64,000 nucleotides of DNA. It comes from Flavobacteriaceae bacterium. GTDB lineage: Bacteria > Bacteroidota > Bacteroidia > Flavobacteriales > Flavobacteriaceae. The stretch is taken from positions 17,342 to 81,341 of the forward strand of contig JALWKK010000102.1 in the NCBI GenBank assembly GCA_027081505.1, given 5' to 3'. The stretch's first letter is position 1, and every line of letters begins with the position of its first letter. Of the stretch, positions 34,761 to 43,908 are shown one piece after another. The notes beneath the pieces were generated by a model. The model was given only the letters and a program-made list of their open reading frames with translations. It did no database searches and was not told where the DNA came from. A program made the translations under genes and the position numbers.

Positions 34761-37244
34761 TTATAAATTAAGCATTCTTAAAAATTTTAATCCAAAAACA
34801 AAATGCCCTTGAGTTTTGCCGTTAAAATTAGAAATTACATAATCCAAGCGTAAGAATCTAAATTTTCCAAAACCAAGATTATCAAGTCCTATAGAAAACT
34901 CGGAGTAGGGTTTGTTATTTTTTGTGCTTAATAAGTGAGCTCCTATAACCAAATTATAGTTTAATTGATTAATACCAGGTATTTTTCCTAAAACCCAGCC
35001 CTTAAAATTATGTTCGAGATGTGCTTCAAAATAAGATTTATTAGTGCTAAACAAATAATAGGGCATTAAATTAAATACATTACTGTAATTTGAAGATGTT
35101 CCAACGCGGGTTTGATTTCCGTTAAAGTGTTGGTAATCGATAAACGAAATATCTTTGCCATTTATAAAAGTTCCGGCATGCAAGTTGTACCGAAGCCTTC
35201 CTTTGTTACCTAATGCTATGCTTTGAGAAACTATTGAAGATACTTTGGTAAAATTGTATTTTGAATTTGATGCACCAAAACCGTTTTCAACAGAAAAAGA
35301 AAGGTTTGGATAGTCGGAATTTCCAGTATAATATTTTCCGTCCGGATAACTCATATACTTTTGCTTAAACCGAATAAAAACAGAACTATTTGATTTGTAG
35401 ATTGAATGTTTTTCAAAAACGGCTGTAGTAAAATCGGTAGGAGCAAGAGGATTGTTGGACGTGTATGATACATCTTCTTGTGGTAATGTAACATAGTTTG
35501 TTGTGTTAAAAAGCGGTCTTCGGTCTTGGTAACTTAGCTTTGTAGCAAACGTAATACCATTGCTAATTTCTTGGCTGTATGAAGCCTGTAGGTAATTTAA
35601 TTCGTATAGTTTTATATAATTTCTTTCAAAATACAAAGTAGCAATGCTATTAACTAATGGCGAAATAGGTTGCGAGGCGTTAAACTGCTGCACTTTACTT
35701 CCTCCCGATAGCGATAAGGTAAGTCTGTTAATGCTGTTAAACTTTTTGGCAATACTTCCGGTGGCACGTACCCTGTCGTCTGATAATCCATAAGTTATAT
35801 TTCCCGATATGCGCAACCATTTGTTATAATATTGGTCGTACCATTTAAAGTACGAAATCCCGGTTTTCGAGTTCCACCCTTGAACAGTGTTAAATTGTGT
35901 TTTTAATAAAGGCGCATCGTAGGAAATGTTCCATTTTTTGAAGGTGTTGGTGTAGGTGTAACCCATTAACGGATCTAACAAGCTAAACCTGTTTTTTTTT
36001 GCATCAACAGAATCTAAATATTTTTGAGATTTTCGAAGGGTTTGTATGCTATCTTTTTTTACGTAGTCTTTTTTCTCTTCCAAAGTTAACGGAATGGGTC
36101 TGTATTGTTTCCAATACAAGCTATCTTTTTTATTGGCTTCGGGTAAAAAAGAAAGTACTTCATTTGTAAATTCATTCTCTTTAAAGTTGGGATTAAAGTT
36201 GTAATTACTATATACAGCTACAAATCTACCTGCGCCTTTAAATCCAAAAAAATCAAATCCGAAATCAATGGTTTGTGAGATTTTTACCCACCGCTCAAGG
36301 ATTTTGTTATAGCTGAAATTTTGTTTAAAAACCAGTTGTGTAACCATAGGGACTTGTATAGCACTGCCGGTTGTGGTAAGCTCAACACCGTATAATTGCC
36401 ATAAATCTTCTACAATATAAATTATACCGCTCCAAGTTCTATCGTTAGGGCGTTTGGGTGTTACTTTTATTTTATTAATTAATTGGTTGTCTTCATAAAA
36501 AACACCTTCCAATTTGTAGTTATAATAGCTTAAAGCATTTGATGCAATGGGAGAGATTATTGATGCGTTAATATCTATGGTATTATTATAAAAAGTAAAG
36601 TCGGCATCTTGTGCGGTGTTAAAGCTAAATCCATTGTCATTTCCACTCACTTTACTTGCAATGATGGTTTCTTTTAGTTCATGAGGTCTTTTAAAGGCAA
36701 TTTTAGAAACGGTTTCGGATAAGTAAATAATGCCGGTTCGTGTAGAATCTAAAGCGCCATCAAAATCACCTACTTCTTGTCCCATTATTTTTTTTGGCAT
36801 ATCTTTCACTTTCCATAAACCTTTTGAGTAAAAATCGGAAGTAAAAGATTTAATTTTGTTTAAGTTTTCTTTTCTCTTTTCTATTGCGTTTCGTATAATC
36901 GGGTAGGCTGGGTCTTCAGATGTCTTGATAACAACTTCATCTAACTGTGTTGAAGTTTCATTTAACACAACATTTAACTCTAAAGGAAATTTGTCCGGGT
37001 TAATGGTGATTTTTTTTGTTTCGTAGCCAAGATACTGAAACACCAATTGGTAATCTTTTTTCTGATAGACATCCAATTTGTAAACCCCGTTTTCGTTGGA
37101 AGTAGTACCGGTATAAGTACCTTCTATATACACATTTACAAAAGGCAAAGATGCGCCTTCGGAGTCTGTTATTGTTCCTTGAATTTGTGCTACTGCTGAA
37201 ACTGATAAGGTGATAAACCCAATGAGAAATATTATTTTTTTCAT
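34761..37244 (-). CDS. DUF5686 outer-membrane protein with carboxypeptidase-like N-domain
   Basis: This 827-residue protein has a signal peptide (MKKIIFLIGFITLSVSAVAQ). A CarboxypepD_reg-like beta-sandwich follows (about 20-105: IQGTITDSEGASLPFVNVYIEGTYTGTTSNENGVYKLDV). The rest matches the DUF5686 layout: LDEVVIKTSEDPAYPIIRNAIEKRKENLNKIKSFTSDFYSKG and then a long beta-barrel with aromatic C-terminal strands (GLDNLGFGKFRFLRLDYVIS). The earlier in-frame start at 37250 is GTG; the ATG at 37244 is preferred. Function in transport or surface assembly is unknown. The gene follows the LuxR regulator on the same strand after a 361-base gap. Confidence 0.88.
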   Translation of the reverse strand: MKKIIFLIGFITLSVSAVAQIQGTITDSEGASLPFVNVYIEGTYTGTTSNENGVYKLDVYQKKDYQLVFQYLGYETKKITINPDKFPLELNVVLNETSTQLDEVVIKTSEDPAYPIIRNAIEKRKENLNKIKSFTSDFYSKGLWKVKDMPKKIMGQEVGDFDGALDSTRTGIIYLSETVSKIAFKRPHELKETIIASKVSGNDNGFSFNTAQDADFTFYNNTIDINASIISPIASNALSYYNYKLEGVFYEDNQLINKIKVTPKRPNDRTWSGIIYIVEDLWQLYGVELTTTGSAIQVPMVTQLVFKQNFSYNKILERWVKISQTIDFGFDFFGFKGAGRFVAVYSNYNFNPNFKENEFTNEVLSFLPEANKKDSLYWKQYRPIPLTLEEKKDYVKKDSIQTLRKSQKYLDSVDAKKNRFSLLDPLMGYTYTNTFKKWNISYDAPLLKTQFNTVQGWNSKTGISYFKWYDQYYNKWLRISGNITYGLSDDRVRATGSIAKKFNSINRLTLSLSGGSKVQQFNASQPISPLVNSIATLYFERNYIKLYELNYLQASYSQEISNGITFATKLSYQDRRPLFNTTNYVTLPQEDVSYTSNNPLAPTDFTTAVFEKHSIYKSNSSVFIRFKQKYMSYPDGKYYTGNSDYPNLSFSVENGFGASNSKYNFTKVSSIVSQSIALGNKGRLRYNLHAGTFINGKDISFIDYQHFNGNQTRVGTSSNYSNVFNLMPYYLFSTNKSYFEAHLEHNFKGWVLGKIPGINQLNYNLVIGAHLLSTKNNKPYSEFSIGLDNLGFGKFRFLRLDYVISNFNGKTQGHFVFGLKFLRMLNL

Positions 37245-37606
37245 AAACACTTTTTAATAGAGAGACGATTATTTTAGTTAAAAGGTTGCCTGCCTTATCA
37301 AACGTTGTCGCAAGATATTTTTTTTAATTTAATAATAAAGTTAAAAAGATATTAATAAAAAGATAAATTTCGGTTATAAAGTAGCTTTTCTTTATTTGAA
37401 AAAGAAGCAATAGAATTACTACTTGGCTTTGCACTACAAAAGTTGCTTAGCTAATTTTTTGAAGGTTTAACCGTAAACAACAACACGATGTTATAGCTAT
37501 TCTTAATATAAAATAGTCCAAACTATTTTATGTTAATGCCGTTACAGAATGAAAATAGTTCGATGAGAAAACTTGAAATTGAGCTATATTGAATTCCTAT
37601 TCGGTA
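37245..37606. other. Gene-free spacer containing the second dispersed element
   Basis: AT-rich sequence with no credible reading frame. The right third is the second copy of the dispersed element (37495-37608). No clear TAnnTTTG promoter for the DUF5686 gene is visible. Confidence 0.6.
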
Positions 37607-37608
37607 TT
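37495..37608 (+). repeat. Dispersed structured intergenic element, copy 2
   Basis: This is the counterpart of 1141-1260. The first stem is perfect here: TAAAATAGT (37509-37517) with ACTATTTTA (37522-37530), loop CCAA. The second stem ATAGTTCGAT (37555-37564) with ATTGAGCTAT (37578-37587) keeps all ten pairs by two G-U pairs where copy 1 has A-U. It ends at the stop codon of the LuxR-type gene (37607), again antisense to both neighbours. Confidence 0.75.
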
Positions 37609-38824
37609 AGTTGTAGATATAATCGGGTTGAGATGCAACCAGCGAATGATCTTCTTGTACTCTTTCGTTTATTTCTAACTTTTCGTAAAGCGTTTGGGTG
37701 TATTCTTTTACTTCTGTGTCTGACAGTTTTAATTTTCGGGATATTTTTTTGTTGGATTTCCCTTCCGAAATATACTGCAATAATTTTACTTCCAAACCGG
37801 TTAAATCATAATGCATAATAAGATTTTCCAAATAAACATCTTCTACTAATCTTTCTACATTGCTTCGCATAAGCGTGTCTTGTTGTTTTAAGAATATTTT
37901 CATTTCAGTTTTTTTAATTTCTATTTCTTCTGTTAGTGAGTTCATTCTAAATAGTATGGCATAAGTAAGTATAAGGATTTCAAAAACGGTTGCTACTTCG
38001 ATATGCAGCAGTGTTGTACCTAAAAAATTAATATTAAAAGGCTGCAATACAAAATAGTCTATCATAAACAGTAGGGGAATAGCGGTGGCAATTACATAAA
38101 ATTTGACGTAATTTTTTTTACTAAAAAGAGTAATACCGACAACAAAATAAAGCCCTATAGCAGAAATTGTAAGAGCATTTGCAATTTTAAAAAGAATAAC
38201 GTTTTTAGTTAAAATCCCACTTAAAATTAACAAAATAGAAATGCCAACTGCTATATAAGAAGGAGTTTTTATGGAAGGTGAAAATTTGTTTAGAGATAGG
38301 AAAAAATATGCAAACACGAGCCACAAGCACCCGAGAAACAATATCGATACAGTTTGAAAAAAAAGATTTCCTGAAGCTACACCGGAAGTAATATTAAATA
38401 GCCAAAATACACTCGCAGTTGAAGAAACCAAACCGGAAAAATATAAAAAAAGTTTTTCATTAAATAAAAAATAACCGGCTAAGTTTAACAAAATCATGGT
38501 TATTATAAATCCGAATAATATTCCTTTTCCAAAATTAAAATCTTCTACATATTTGTAAGAATTTTCTCTAACTAAAACAAGGTTTTCATTTTCGGTTGCT
38601 GTTGCATTATTAAGTGAATTTTCATTTCTATTGGTTACTATACTATTATAAGTTACAGTGTTTGTAAGACTGTTATTGTTGATTTTGTTTAATGCAAAAT
38701 TAGTATTAATTAGCTGGTATCCAATAGAATAATCTAATATTTTGGCGTGAATTGTTGTTGGGCTTACAATGTAAAAAAACAACAAACCAATGCAAATAAG
38801 CAGGTAGTTAGCTTGTATTTTCAT
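37607..38824 (-). CDS. Seven-TM sensor with C-terminal LuxR-type helix-turn-helix
   Basis: This 405-residue protein has an N-terminal signal/anchor (MKIQANYLLICIGLLFFYIV), a periplasmic stretch (about 30-100) and then six to seven hydrophobic helices (about 105-290), of the 7TMR-DISM kind. A short coiled segment (EEIEIKKTEMKIFLKQQD) leads to a C-terminal LuxR/GerE-like helix-turn-helix (LTGLEVKLLQYISEGKSNKKISRKLKLSDTEVKEYTQTLYEKL). It appears to be a one-component membrane-bound transcription regulator; DNA target and signal are unknown. It lies upstream of the DUF5686 gene on the same strand, which may be a target. Confidence 0.82.
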   Translation of the reverse strand: MKIQANYLLICIGLLFFYIVSPTTIHAKILDYSIGYQLINTNFALNKINNNSLTNTVTYNSIVTNRNENSLNNATATENENLVLVRENSYKYVEDFNFGKGILFGFIITMILLNLAGYFLFNEKLFLYFSGLVSSTASVFWLFNITSGVASGNLFFQTVSILFLGCLWLVFAYFFLSLNKFSPSIKTPSYIAVGISILLILSGILTKNVILFKIANALTISAIGLYFVVGITLFSKKNYVKFYVIATAIPLLFMIDYFVLQPFNINFLGTTLLHIEVATVFEILILTYAILFRMNSLTEEIEIKKTEMKIFLKQQDTLMRSNVERLVEDVYLENLIMHYDLTGLEVKLLQYISEGKSNKKISRKLKLSDTEVKEYTQTLYEKLEINERVQEDHSLVASQPDYIYN

Positions 38825-38972
38825 AGTATAGGTTTTTCAAATTTGGGTATCACAATATACTAAAAAAATACATTTCACCTAATAAATATGCTTTTAATCG
38901 ATAAAATATTAATTTTTTACAAAATTTCTTTTTAGAAAATCGATTGAAAAAAATACTGTCACTAACGTTATT

Positions 38973-40364
38973 TTATAGTCCGACCATTTTTTCGGGGCGT
39001 ACCCATTGGTCAAATTCAGCTTCGGTTAAATAGCCTAACTCAACCGCAGCTTTTTTTAAGGTAATATCCTTTTTGTGTGCAGTAGTTGCAATTTCGGCAG
39101 CTTTATAATATCCTATTTTTGTATTAAGAGCTGTTACAAGCATTAATGAATTATTAAGTTTTTCTTTAATGACCTTATTGTTAGGTTCTATTCCGGTTGC
39201 ACAATGAATATCAAAAGAGGCACAAGCATCACCCAATAATTGTGCAGACTGTAAGAAATTTGCAGCTATTACGGGTTTAAATACGTTTAATTCAAAATGT
39301 CCTTGCATACCTCCGGCTGCAATTGCCATATCATTACCTATTACTTGTGCGCAAACCATTGTAAGAGCTTCAGCTTGTGTTGGATTTACTTTTCCGGGCA
39401 TAATAGAAGAACCGGGTTCGTTGGCGGGTATGGTAATTTCACCAATTCCACACCTGGGACCACTGGCAAGCAAACGAATATCATTTGCAATTTTATTAAG
39501 CGAAACTGCAAGTTGCTTTAAGGCTCCGTGTGTTTCTACAATAGCGTCATGAGCTGCAAGTGCTTCAAATTTGTTTTTTGCCGTAATAAACGGATAATCT
39601 GTAAATTTTGAAATATAACCGGCAACTTTTTCAGCATAGCCTTTGGGAGTGTTTATTCCGGTTCCTACCGCGGTACCACCTAAAGCAATTTCAGATAAAT
39701 GAGATAAGGTGTTTTTTAAGGCTGTAATTCCGTGTTCTAATTGGGAAGCATAACCACTAAATTCTTGACCGAGCGTTAAGGGTGTCGCATCCATTAAGTG
39801 GGTTCTTCCTATTTTTACAACATTGTTAAAATCTTCCGACTTTTGTTTTAATGTTTTATAAAGTTGCTCTACACCGGGTAGGGTTACCTCCGTAATTTTT
39901 TTATAACCGGCAATATGCATTGCTGTTGGAAAGGTATCGTTAGACGATTGCGATTTATTCACATCATCGTTGGGTTGTAATGTTTTTTCGCCTTCACCTA
40001 TTATTTTTCCAGCAAGTTGGTGGGCTCTATTTGCAATTACTTCGTTAACATTCATATTGCTTTGTGTACCGCTTCCGGTTTGCCAAATAACAAGCGGAAA
40101 TTGGTCGTTGTGCTTACCTTGTAATATTTCGTCACAAACGGTAGCTATAAGATCTCTTTTTTCTTCCGTAAGAACCCCTAATTCACAATTGGCAAAAGCC
40201 GCCGCTTTTTTTAAATATGCAAAACCGTAAATTATTTCTAAGGGCATAGAAGCGGGTTTTCCAATTTTAAAATTGTGTCTGGAACGTTCGGTTTGTGCGC
40301 CCCATAATTTGTCGGCAGGCACTTTTACCTCGCCCATAGTGTCTTTTTCAATTCGGTATTTCAT
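38973..40364 (-). CDS. fumC: Class II fumarate hydratase
   Basis: This enzyme hydrates fumarate to malate in the TCA cycle. The 463-residue protein has [63 protein letters not shown] and the superfamily signature [16 protein letters not shown]. The size is typical of FumC, and the iron-independent class is clear. It has its own promoter (40393-40423 on the minus strand). There is a 148-base gap to the regulator gene downstream. Confidence 0.97.
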   Translation of the reverse strand: MKYRIEKDTMGEVKVPADKLWGAQTERSRHNFKIGKPASMPLEIIYGFAYLKKAAAFANCELGVLTEEKRDLIATVCDEILQGKHNDQFPLVIWQTGSGTQSNMNVNEVIANRAHQLAGKIIGEGEKTLQPNDDVNKSQSSNDTFPTAMHIAGYKKITEVTLPGVEQLYKTLKQKSEDFNNVVKIGRTHLMDATPLTLGQEFSGYASQLEHGITALKNTLSHLSEIALGGTAVGTGINTPKGYAEKVAGYISKFTDYPFITAKNKFEALAAHDAIVETHGALKQLAVSLNKIANDIRLLASGPRCGIGEITIPANEPGSSIMPGKVNPTQAEALTMVCAQVIGNDMAIAAGGMQGHFELNVFKPVIAANFLQSAQLLGDACASFDIHCATGIEPNNKVIKEKLNNSLMLVTALNTKIGYYKAAEIATTAHKKDITLKKAAVELGYLTEAEFDQWVRPEKMVGL

Positions 40365-40392
40365 GACTATTATTTTAAAGGATAAGCTGCCA

Positions 40393-40423
40393 CAAAATTA
40401 CTTAAAAGAAGTTCGATACTCAA
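40393..40423 (-). promoter_or_regulatory. Bacteroidota promoter of fumC
   Basis: On the minus strand TTG (40423-40421), 20 bases, TAATTTTG (40400-40393). The -7 box fits TAnnTTTG exactly and lies 29 bases before the start codon. Confidence 0.72.
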
Positions 40424-40465
40424 CAATAGTCCTGTTTATTTTGTGTTAATAAATTAAAAAAAATC

Positions 40466-40497
40466 TTGTTTTTTATAAAAAAATCATAGTATCTTTG
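40466..40497 (+). promoter_or_regulatory. Promoter of the small membrane protein gene
   Basis: TTG (40466-40468), 21 bases, TATCTTTG (40490-40497), 29 bases before the ATG at 40526. Confidence 0.7.
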
Positions 40498-40525
40498 GAG
40501 CAACTTAAAAAAAACACATATAACT

Positions 40526-40696
40526 ATGTTTGAGTTTGATCAATATTTAGGATTTTTGTTAGTGCTAACTATTTTAACCATAGGGTTTTGGCTAATGTTG
40601 TTTTTGATTGGTTTTGTGATACCGTATTGGATAGGCGGCTCATTACTTGAACGTTGGAAGCTAAAAAAAGAAGAAAGAAAAAACGAAGAAATGTAA
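40526..40696 (+). CDS. Small integral membrane protein, 56 residues
   Basis: This is an overlooked short gene. ATG at 40526, stop at 40694. The peptide starts MFEFDQYLGFLLVLTILTIG, continues with a hydrophobic stretch through about residue 40 (two short helices or one long helix), and ends in a charged tail (LERWKLKKEERKNEEM) that should remain in the cytoplasm. It is flanked by its own consensus promoter (40466-40497) and its own terminator (40727-40750), which strongly supports a real, separately expressed gene. No family is recognised; small membrane proteins often modulate larger transporters or sensors. Confidence 0.75.
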   Translation: MFEFDQYLGFLLVLTILTIGFWLMLFLIGFVIPYWIGGSLLERWKLKKEERKNEEM

Positions 40697-40726
40697 TATT
40701 TTTGTTTTCTCATATACTTAGTTTTT

Positions 40727-40750
40727 AAGAAGCTTTCGGGCTTCTTTTTT
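40727..40750 (+). terminator. Intrinsic terminator after the small membrane protein gene
   Basis: AAGAAGC (40727-40733) pairs with GCTTCTT (40740-40746) around TTTCGG and is followed by Ts. Confidence 0.8.
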
Positions 40751-40846
40751 GTTATTTGTTATTTTGTACAGGATTTTTGTAAAAAAATAAATTTTTCAAA
40801 AAACAATCCTTTCCAAACTTTATTATCCACATTAATAGTTTTTTTA

Positions 40847-40854
40847 TACTTTTG
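40847..40854 (+). promoter_or_regulatory. Promoter -7 box for the MCE gene
   Basis: TACTTTTG is an exact TAnnTTTG match 25 bases before the proposed TTG start. The -33 element is not clear. Confidence 0.55.
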
Positions 40855-40879
40855 TTTTCTATCAATAAATTAAAACCAT

Positions 40880-41824
40880 TTGAAACTGTCCAGAGAAGTT
40901 AAAACCGGAATTTTTGCACTTGTATCCATCTTATTATTCATCTTTGGGTACAACTATTTAAAAGGAACCGATTTGTTATCAAAATCTAAAGTGTATTATG
41001 TATCATATAGTAATGTGGGCGGGCTGGAAAACAGCGCACCGGTAAACGTAAATGGTTATAAAATAGGCAAAGTTTCCAATATAGATTTTTCCTCCTCAGG
41101 TAAAGAATTAATAGTAAAATTTACTATTGAAAAAGACTTCCGATTTTCAAAAAACAGTGTAGTAAAGTTGGCAAGCGGAGGGTTTCTGGGCGGAAAATAC
41201 CTTTCAATTATTCCCACAGAAGCAAAAGAACCTATTGCTAAAGATGGCGATACGCTTAGAGGAATAATAGAGCAAGGGATGATAGAGTCTATGACAACCG
41301 GTCTTAAACCTATGGAGCAAAAAGTTAATAAGGTAATGAGTAACTTGGACTCCTTACTTATTAACCTAAATAAAGTTTTAGACTCTACAACACAACAAGA
41401 TTTAAAACAAACAATCGCGGGTTTAAATCAAACCGTTCGTTCATTTAAAGTTACATCCGGAAATTTGAATGCCTTGTTAGCCGAAAATAAAACCAAGCTA
41501 TCTTCTACATTTTCTAACCTCGAAACCACTTCTTCAAATTTTGCAAAGCTATCCGATTCGTTAGCACAAGTAAAAATTAAACCCATGATGCAAGATTTAC
41601 AAGTTACTATTACAAAATTTAAGAATATTGCCCTGCAAATTGAAAGTGGTGAAGGAAGTGTAGGAAAATTATTAAAAGACGAAAAACTATACGATAATCT
41701 CGAAGGCGCTTCAAAACAACTAGAGCAACTCTTGGAAGATATGAAACTTCATCCCAAACGATATGTGCATTTTTCCCTTTTCGGAAAAAAAGAAAAAGCA
41801 TATCAACAACCTAACCAAAACTAA
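40880..41824 (+). CDS. MCE/MlaD-family lipid-transport protein, TTG start
   Basis: This 314-residue inner-membrane protein has a single N-terminal helix (VKTGIFALVSILLFIFGYNYLKG) followed by the MCE domain (about 35-115: YYVSYSNVGGLENSAPVNVNGYKIGKVSNIDF, SVVKLASGGFLGGKYLSI). The rest is a long helical region, probably coiled, that may span the periplasm. MCE proteins move phospholipids between membranes together with an ABC transporter, which is not in the window. The start is a TTG: no ATG lies upstream in frame, and the family N-terminus KLSRE follows directly. It is 9 bases before the Fe-S gene. Confidence 0.9.
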   Translation: MKLSREVKTGIFALVSILLFIFGYNYLKGTDLLSKSKVYYVSYSNVGGLENSAPVNVNGYKIGKVSNIDFSSSGKELIVKFTIEKDFRFSKNSVVKLASGGFLGGKYLSIIPTEAKEPIAKDGDTLRGIIEQGMIESMTTGLKPMEQKVNKVMSNLDSLLINLNKVLDSTTQQDLKQTIAGLNQTVRSFKVTSGNLNALLAENKTKLSSTFSNLETTSSNFAKLSDSLAQVKIKPMMQDLQVTITKFKNIALQIESGEGSVGKLLKDEKLYDNLEGASKQLEQLLEDMKLHPKRYVHFSLFGKKEKAYQQPNQN

Positions 41825-41833
41825 CAAAACGTT

Positions 41834-43156
41834 ATGCAATACATACCAAACATTCTGTTTTTTTTAGCACTTGTTGCAGGTATTGGCTATTTTATTAAAA
41901 ACTGTAAGAAAATTTACCGTAACATAAGACTAGGTAAAGAAATAGGAGAAATAGATAACAAAAGCCGGCGAATGAATAATGTTATTCGTATCGCCTTGGG
42001 GCAATCCAAAATGACCGTTCGTCCTATTGCAGGATTGCTTCATATTATTGTTTATGTAGGGTTTATAATTATTAACATTGAAGTTTTAGAAATCATCATC
42101 GATGGTCTGTTTGGTACGCATAGGGTGTTTGCCGGAATGGGAAGTTTATACAATGTGCTTATCGCTTCATTTGAAATCTTGGCGTTTTTGGTTTTAGTTA
42201 GTGTTATTTTATTTTGGATACGCAGAAATATTATAAAAATAAGACGTTTTTGGAAACCCGAAATGAAAGGTTGGCCTAAAAACGATGCTAACTATATTCT
42301 GTATTTTGAAATGGTACTTATGTTACTTTTCTTAATTATGAATGCAGCAGACCAGCAACTTCAACTTTTAGGAGCAGAACATTACATCAAAGCCGGATCT
42401 TTTCCGGTGAGTAGTTGGTTATTACCGTTGTTTGATAATTTTTCGGAAAGTACATTGATCATTATGGAGCGTTCGGCTTGGTGGCTACATATTCTCGGAA
42501 TTTTAATTTTCTTAAACTACTTATATTTCTCTAAACATTTACACATTCTATTAGCCTTCCCGAACGTTTACTACGGAAAAATTACACCAAAAGGAAAACT
42601 ACCAAACTTGCAATCGGTTACCAATGAAGTACAATTAATGATGGATCCAAATGCCGACCCGTTTGCTGCTCCACCTGAAGGACAAGAAGCTCCCGAAAAG
42701 TTTGGTGCCAGTGATGTAACCGATTTAAACAGGGTACAATTACTCAATGCCTATACCTGTACAGAATGTGGTCGGTGTACAGATAACTGCCCCGCCAACC
42801 TAACCGGCAAAAAATTATCGCCTCGAAAAATTATGATGGCAACCCGTGATAGGTTAGAAGAAATTGGAAAAAACATAGATAAAAACGGAACGTTTAAACC
42901 CGATGATAAACAATTACTGGATGATTATATAAGCAGAGAAGAGCTTTGGGCTTGCACTGCTTGTAACGCCTGTGTAGAAGCTTGTCCCGTTAGTATCGAC
43001 CCTTTATCAATTATTATGGATATGCGACAATTTTTGGTTATGGAACAGTCTGCAGCCCCGCAAGAACTCAATATAGCAATGACCAATATTGAAAATAACG
43101 GAGCACCTTGGCCTTATAACCAAATGGATAGATTAAACTGGAAAAATGAAGACTAA
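41834..43156 (+). CDS. Membrane-anchored 4Fe-4S ferredoxin-type reductase subunit
   Basis: This 440-residue protein has about five to six transmembrane helices in the N-terminal half (about 5-25, 65-90, 100-130, 155-175, 205-235), then two 4Fe-4S clusters, CTECGRCTDNCPANLTGKK (about residue 310) and CTACNACVEACPVSID (about 380). It resembles HdrE/HdrD- or GlpC-type electron-transfer subunits, and pairs with the CCG-domain protein at 43909. Together they probably pass electrons between a soluble donor and the quinone pool; the donor is unknown. Its last bases overlap the next small gene by 11. Confidence 0.88.
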   Translation: MQYIPNILFFLALVAGIGYFIKNCKKIYRNIRLGKEIGEIDNKSRRMNNVIRIALGQSKMTVRPIAGLLHIIVYVGFIIINIEVLEIIIDGLFGTHRVFAGMGSLYNVLIASFEILAFLVLVSVILFWIRRNIIKIRRFWKPEMKGWPKNDANYILYFEMVLMLLFLIMNAADQQLQLLGAEHYIKAGSFPVSSWLLPLFDNFSESTLIIMERSAWWLHILGILIFLNYLYFSKHLHILLAFPNVYYGKITPKGKLPNLQSVTNEVQLMMDPNADPFAAPPEGQEAPEKFGASDVTDLNRVQLLNAYTCTECGRCTDNCPANLTGKKLSPRKIMMATRDRLEEIGKNIDKNGTFKPDDKQLLDDYISREELWACTACNACVEACPVSIDPLSIIMDMRQFLVMEQSAAPQELNIAMTNIENNGAPWPYNQMDRLNWKNED

Positions 43157-43466
43157 CGCTTTAATACTACTATTTTTGTTATTCAATATAGATGCTATTG
43201 CGCAACATTCCTATAGAAAGGATTCGCTTCAAATAAAAGTATATTCAAGATTGTATGTAAGCAAAAAGTTGACAATAGATTCAATAAAAATTAAAAAAGT
43301 CTTTTGCGATTTTTGTACAGAAAGACAAAAAAACCATTTTAGAGAAGAAGCTTATTATAGAACCAAACAAGAAGCATTACATCCCAAATATCGAAAGCCG
43401 GGATTACATAAAATGGCTCTCTATATAAGAATAAGCAAAAAAGAGTTTTCAAAATTAAAACAGTAA
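43146..43466 (+). CDS. Small secreted protein of unknown function
   Basis: This 106-residue protein has a signal peptide MKTNALILLFLLFNIDAIA and a very basic mature part with one CxxC (FCDFCTE, about residues 57-63). I do not recognise a family. The start overlaps the end of the Fe-S subunit gene by 11 bases and the next gene starts 4 bases after its stop, so it sits inside the operon and separates two subunits that normally lie side by side. It is probably translated, but it could be an insertion with no role in electron transfer. Confidence 0.6.
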   Translation: MKTNALILLFLLFNIDAIAQHSYRKDSLQIKVYSRLYVSKKLTIDSIKIKKVFCDFCTERQKNHFREEAYYRTKQEALHPKYRKPGLHKMALYIRISKKEFSKLKQ

Positions 43467-43470
43467 AATT

Positions 43471-43905
43471 ATGAAGAAAGAAGAAGTGGAGAAAATGTTA
43501 AAAGAAAAAGTAGAAAAAGGCGAAAAAATAAGTCCCGTTCTACCCAAAGGAATAAAAAATTACCTTATAGATATAGACGGAACCATCTGCGATGATATCC
43601 CTAATGAAGAACCGGAACGTATGCTTACAGCAAAGGTATATCCCGATGCTCTCAAAACCGTTAATAAATGGTATGATGAAGGACACATAATTTGCTTCTT
43701 TACATCTCGTACCGAAGCACATCGAGAATATACACAACGCTGGTTAGATAAACACGGTTTTAAATACCACTCTTTGTTAATGGGAAAACCGCGAGGCGGA
43801 AATTACCATTGGATAGACAATCATATTGTAAAAGCCACCCGATATAAAGGAAAATTTACAGATTTAGTAGAAAAAGAAGTAACCATCGAAGTTTTTAAAG
43901 ACTAA
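43471..43905 (+). CDS. Small HAD-fold phosphatase-like protein
   Basis: This 144-residue cytoplasmic protein has the HAD motif I YLIDIDGTICDD, motif II CFFTSRTEAHREYTQRWLDKHG and a downstream GNYHWIDNHIVKATRYKGKF segment. Homologues are sometimes labelled phosphoheptose isomerase, which the sequence does not support. The substrate is unknown; the small size and lack of a large cap suggest a macromolecular or sugar-phosphate substrate. It lies between the two Fe-S genes, 3 bases before the CCG-domain gene. Confidence 0.8.
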   Translation: MKKEEVEKMLKEKVEKGEKISPVLPKGIKNYLIDIDGTICDDIPNEEPERMLTAKVYPDALKTVNKWYDEGHIICFFTSRTEAHREYTQRWLDKHGFKYHSLLMGKPRGGNYHWIDNHIVKATRYKGKFTDLVEKEVTIEVFKD

Positions 43906-43908
43906 GCT

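Noticed and set aside
43471-43905. Phosphoheptose isomerase
   Set aside because: The sequence has HAD motifs (DIDGTI) and no SIS-domain features.
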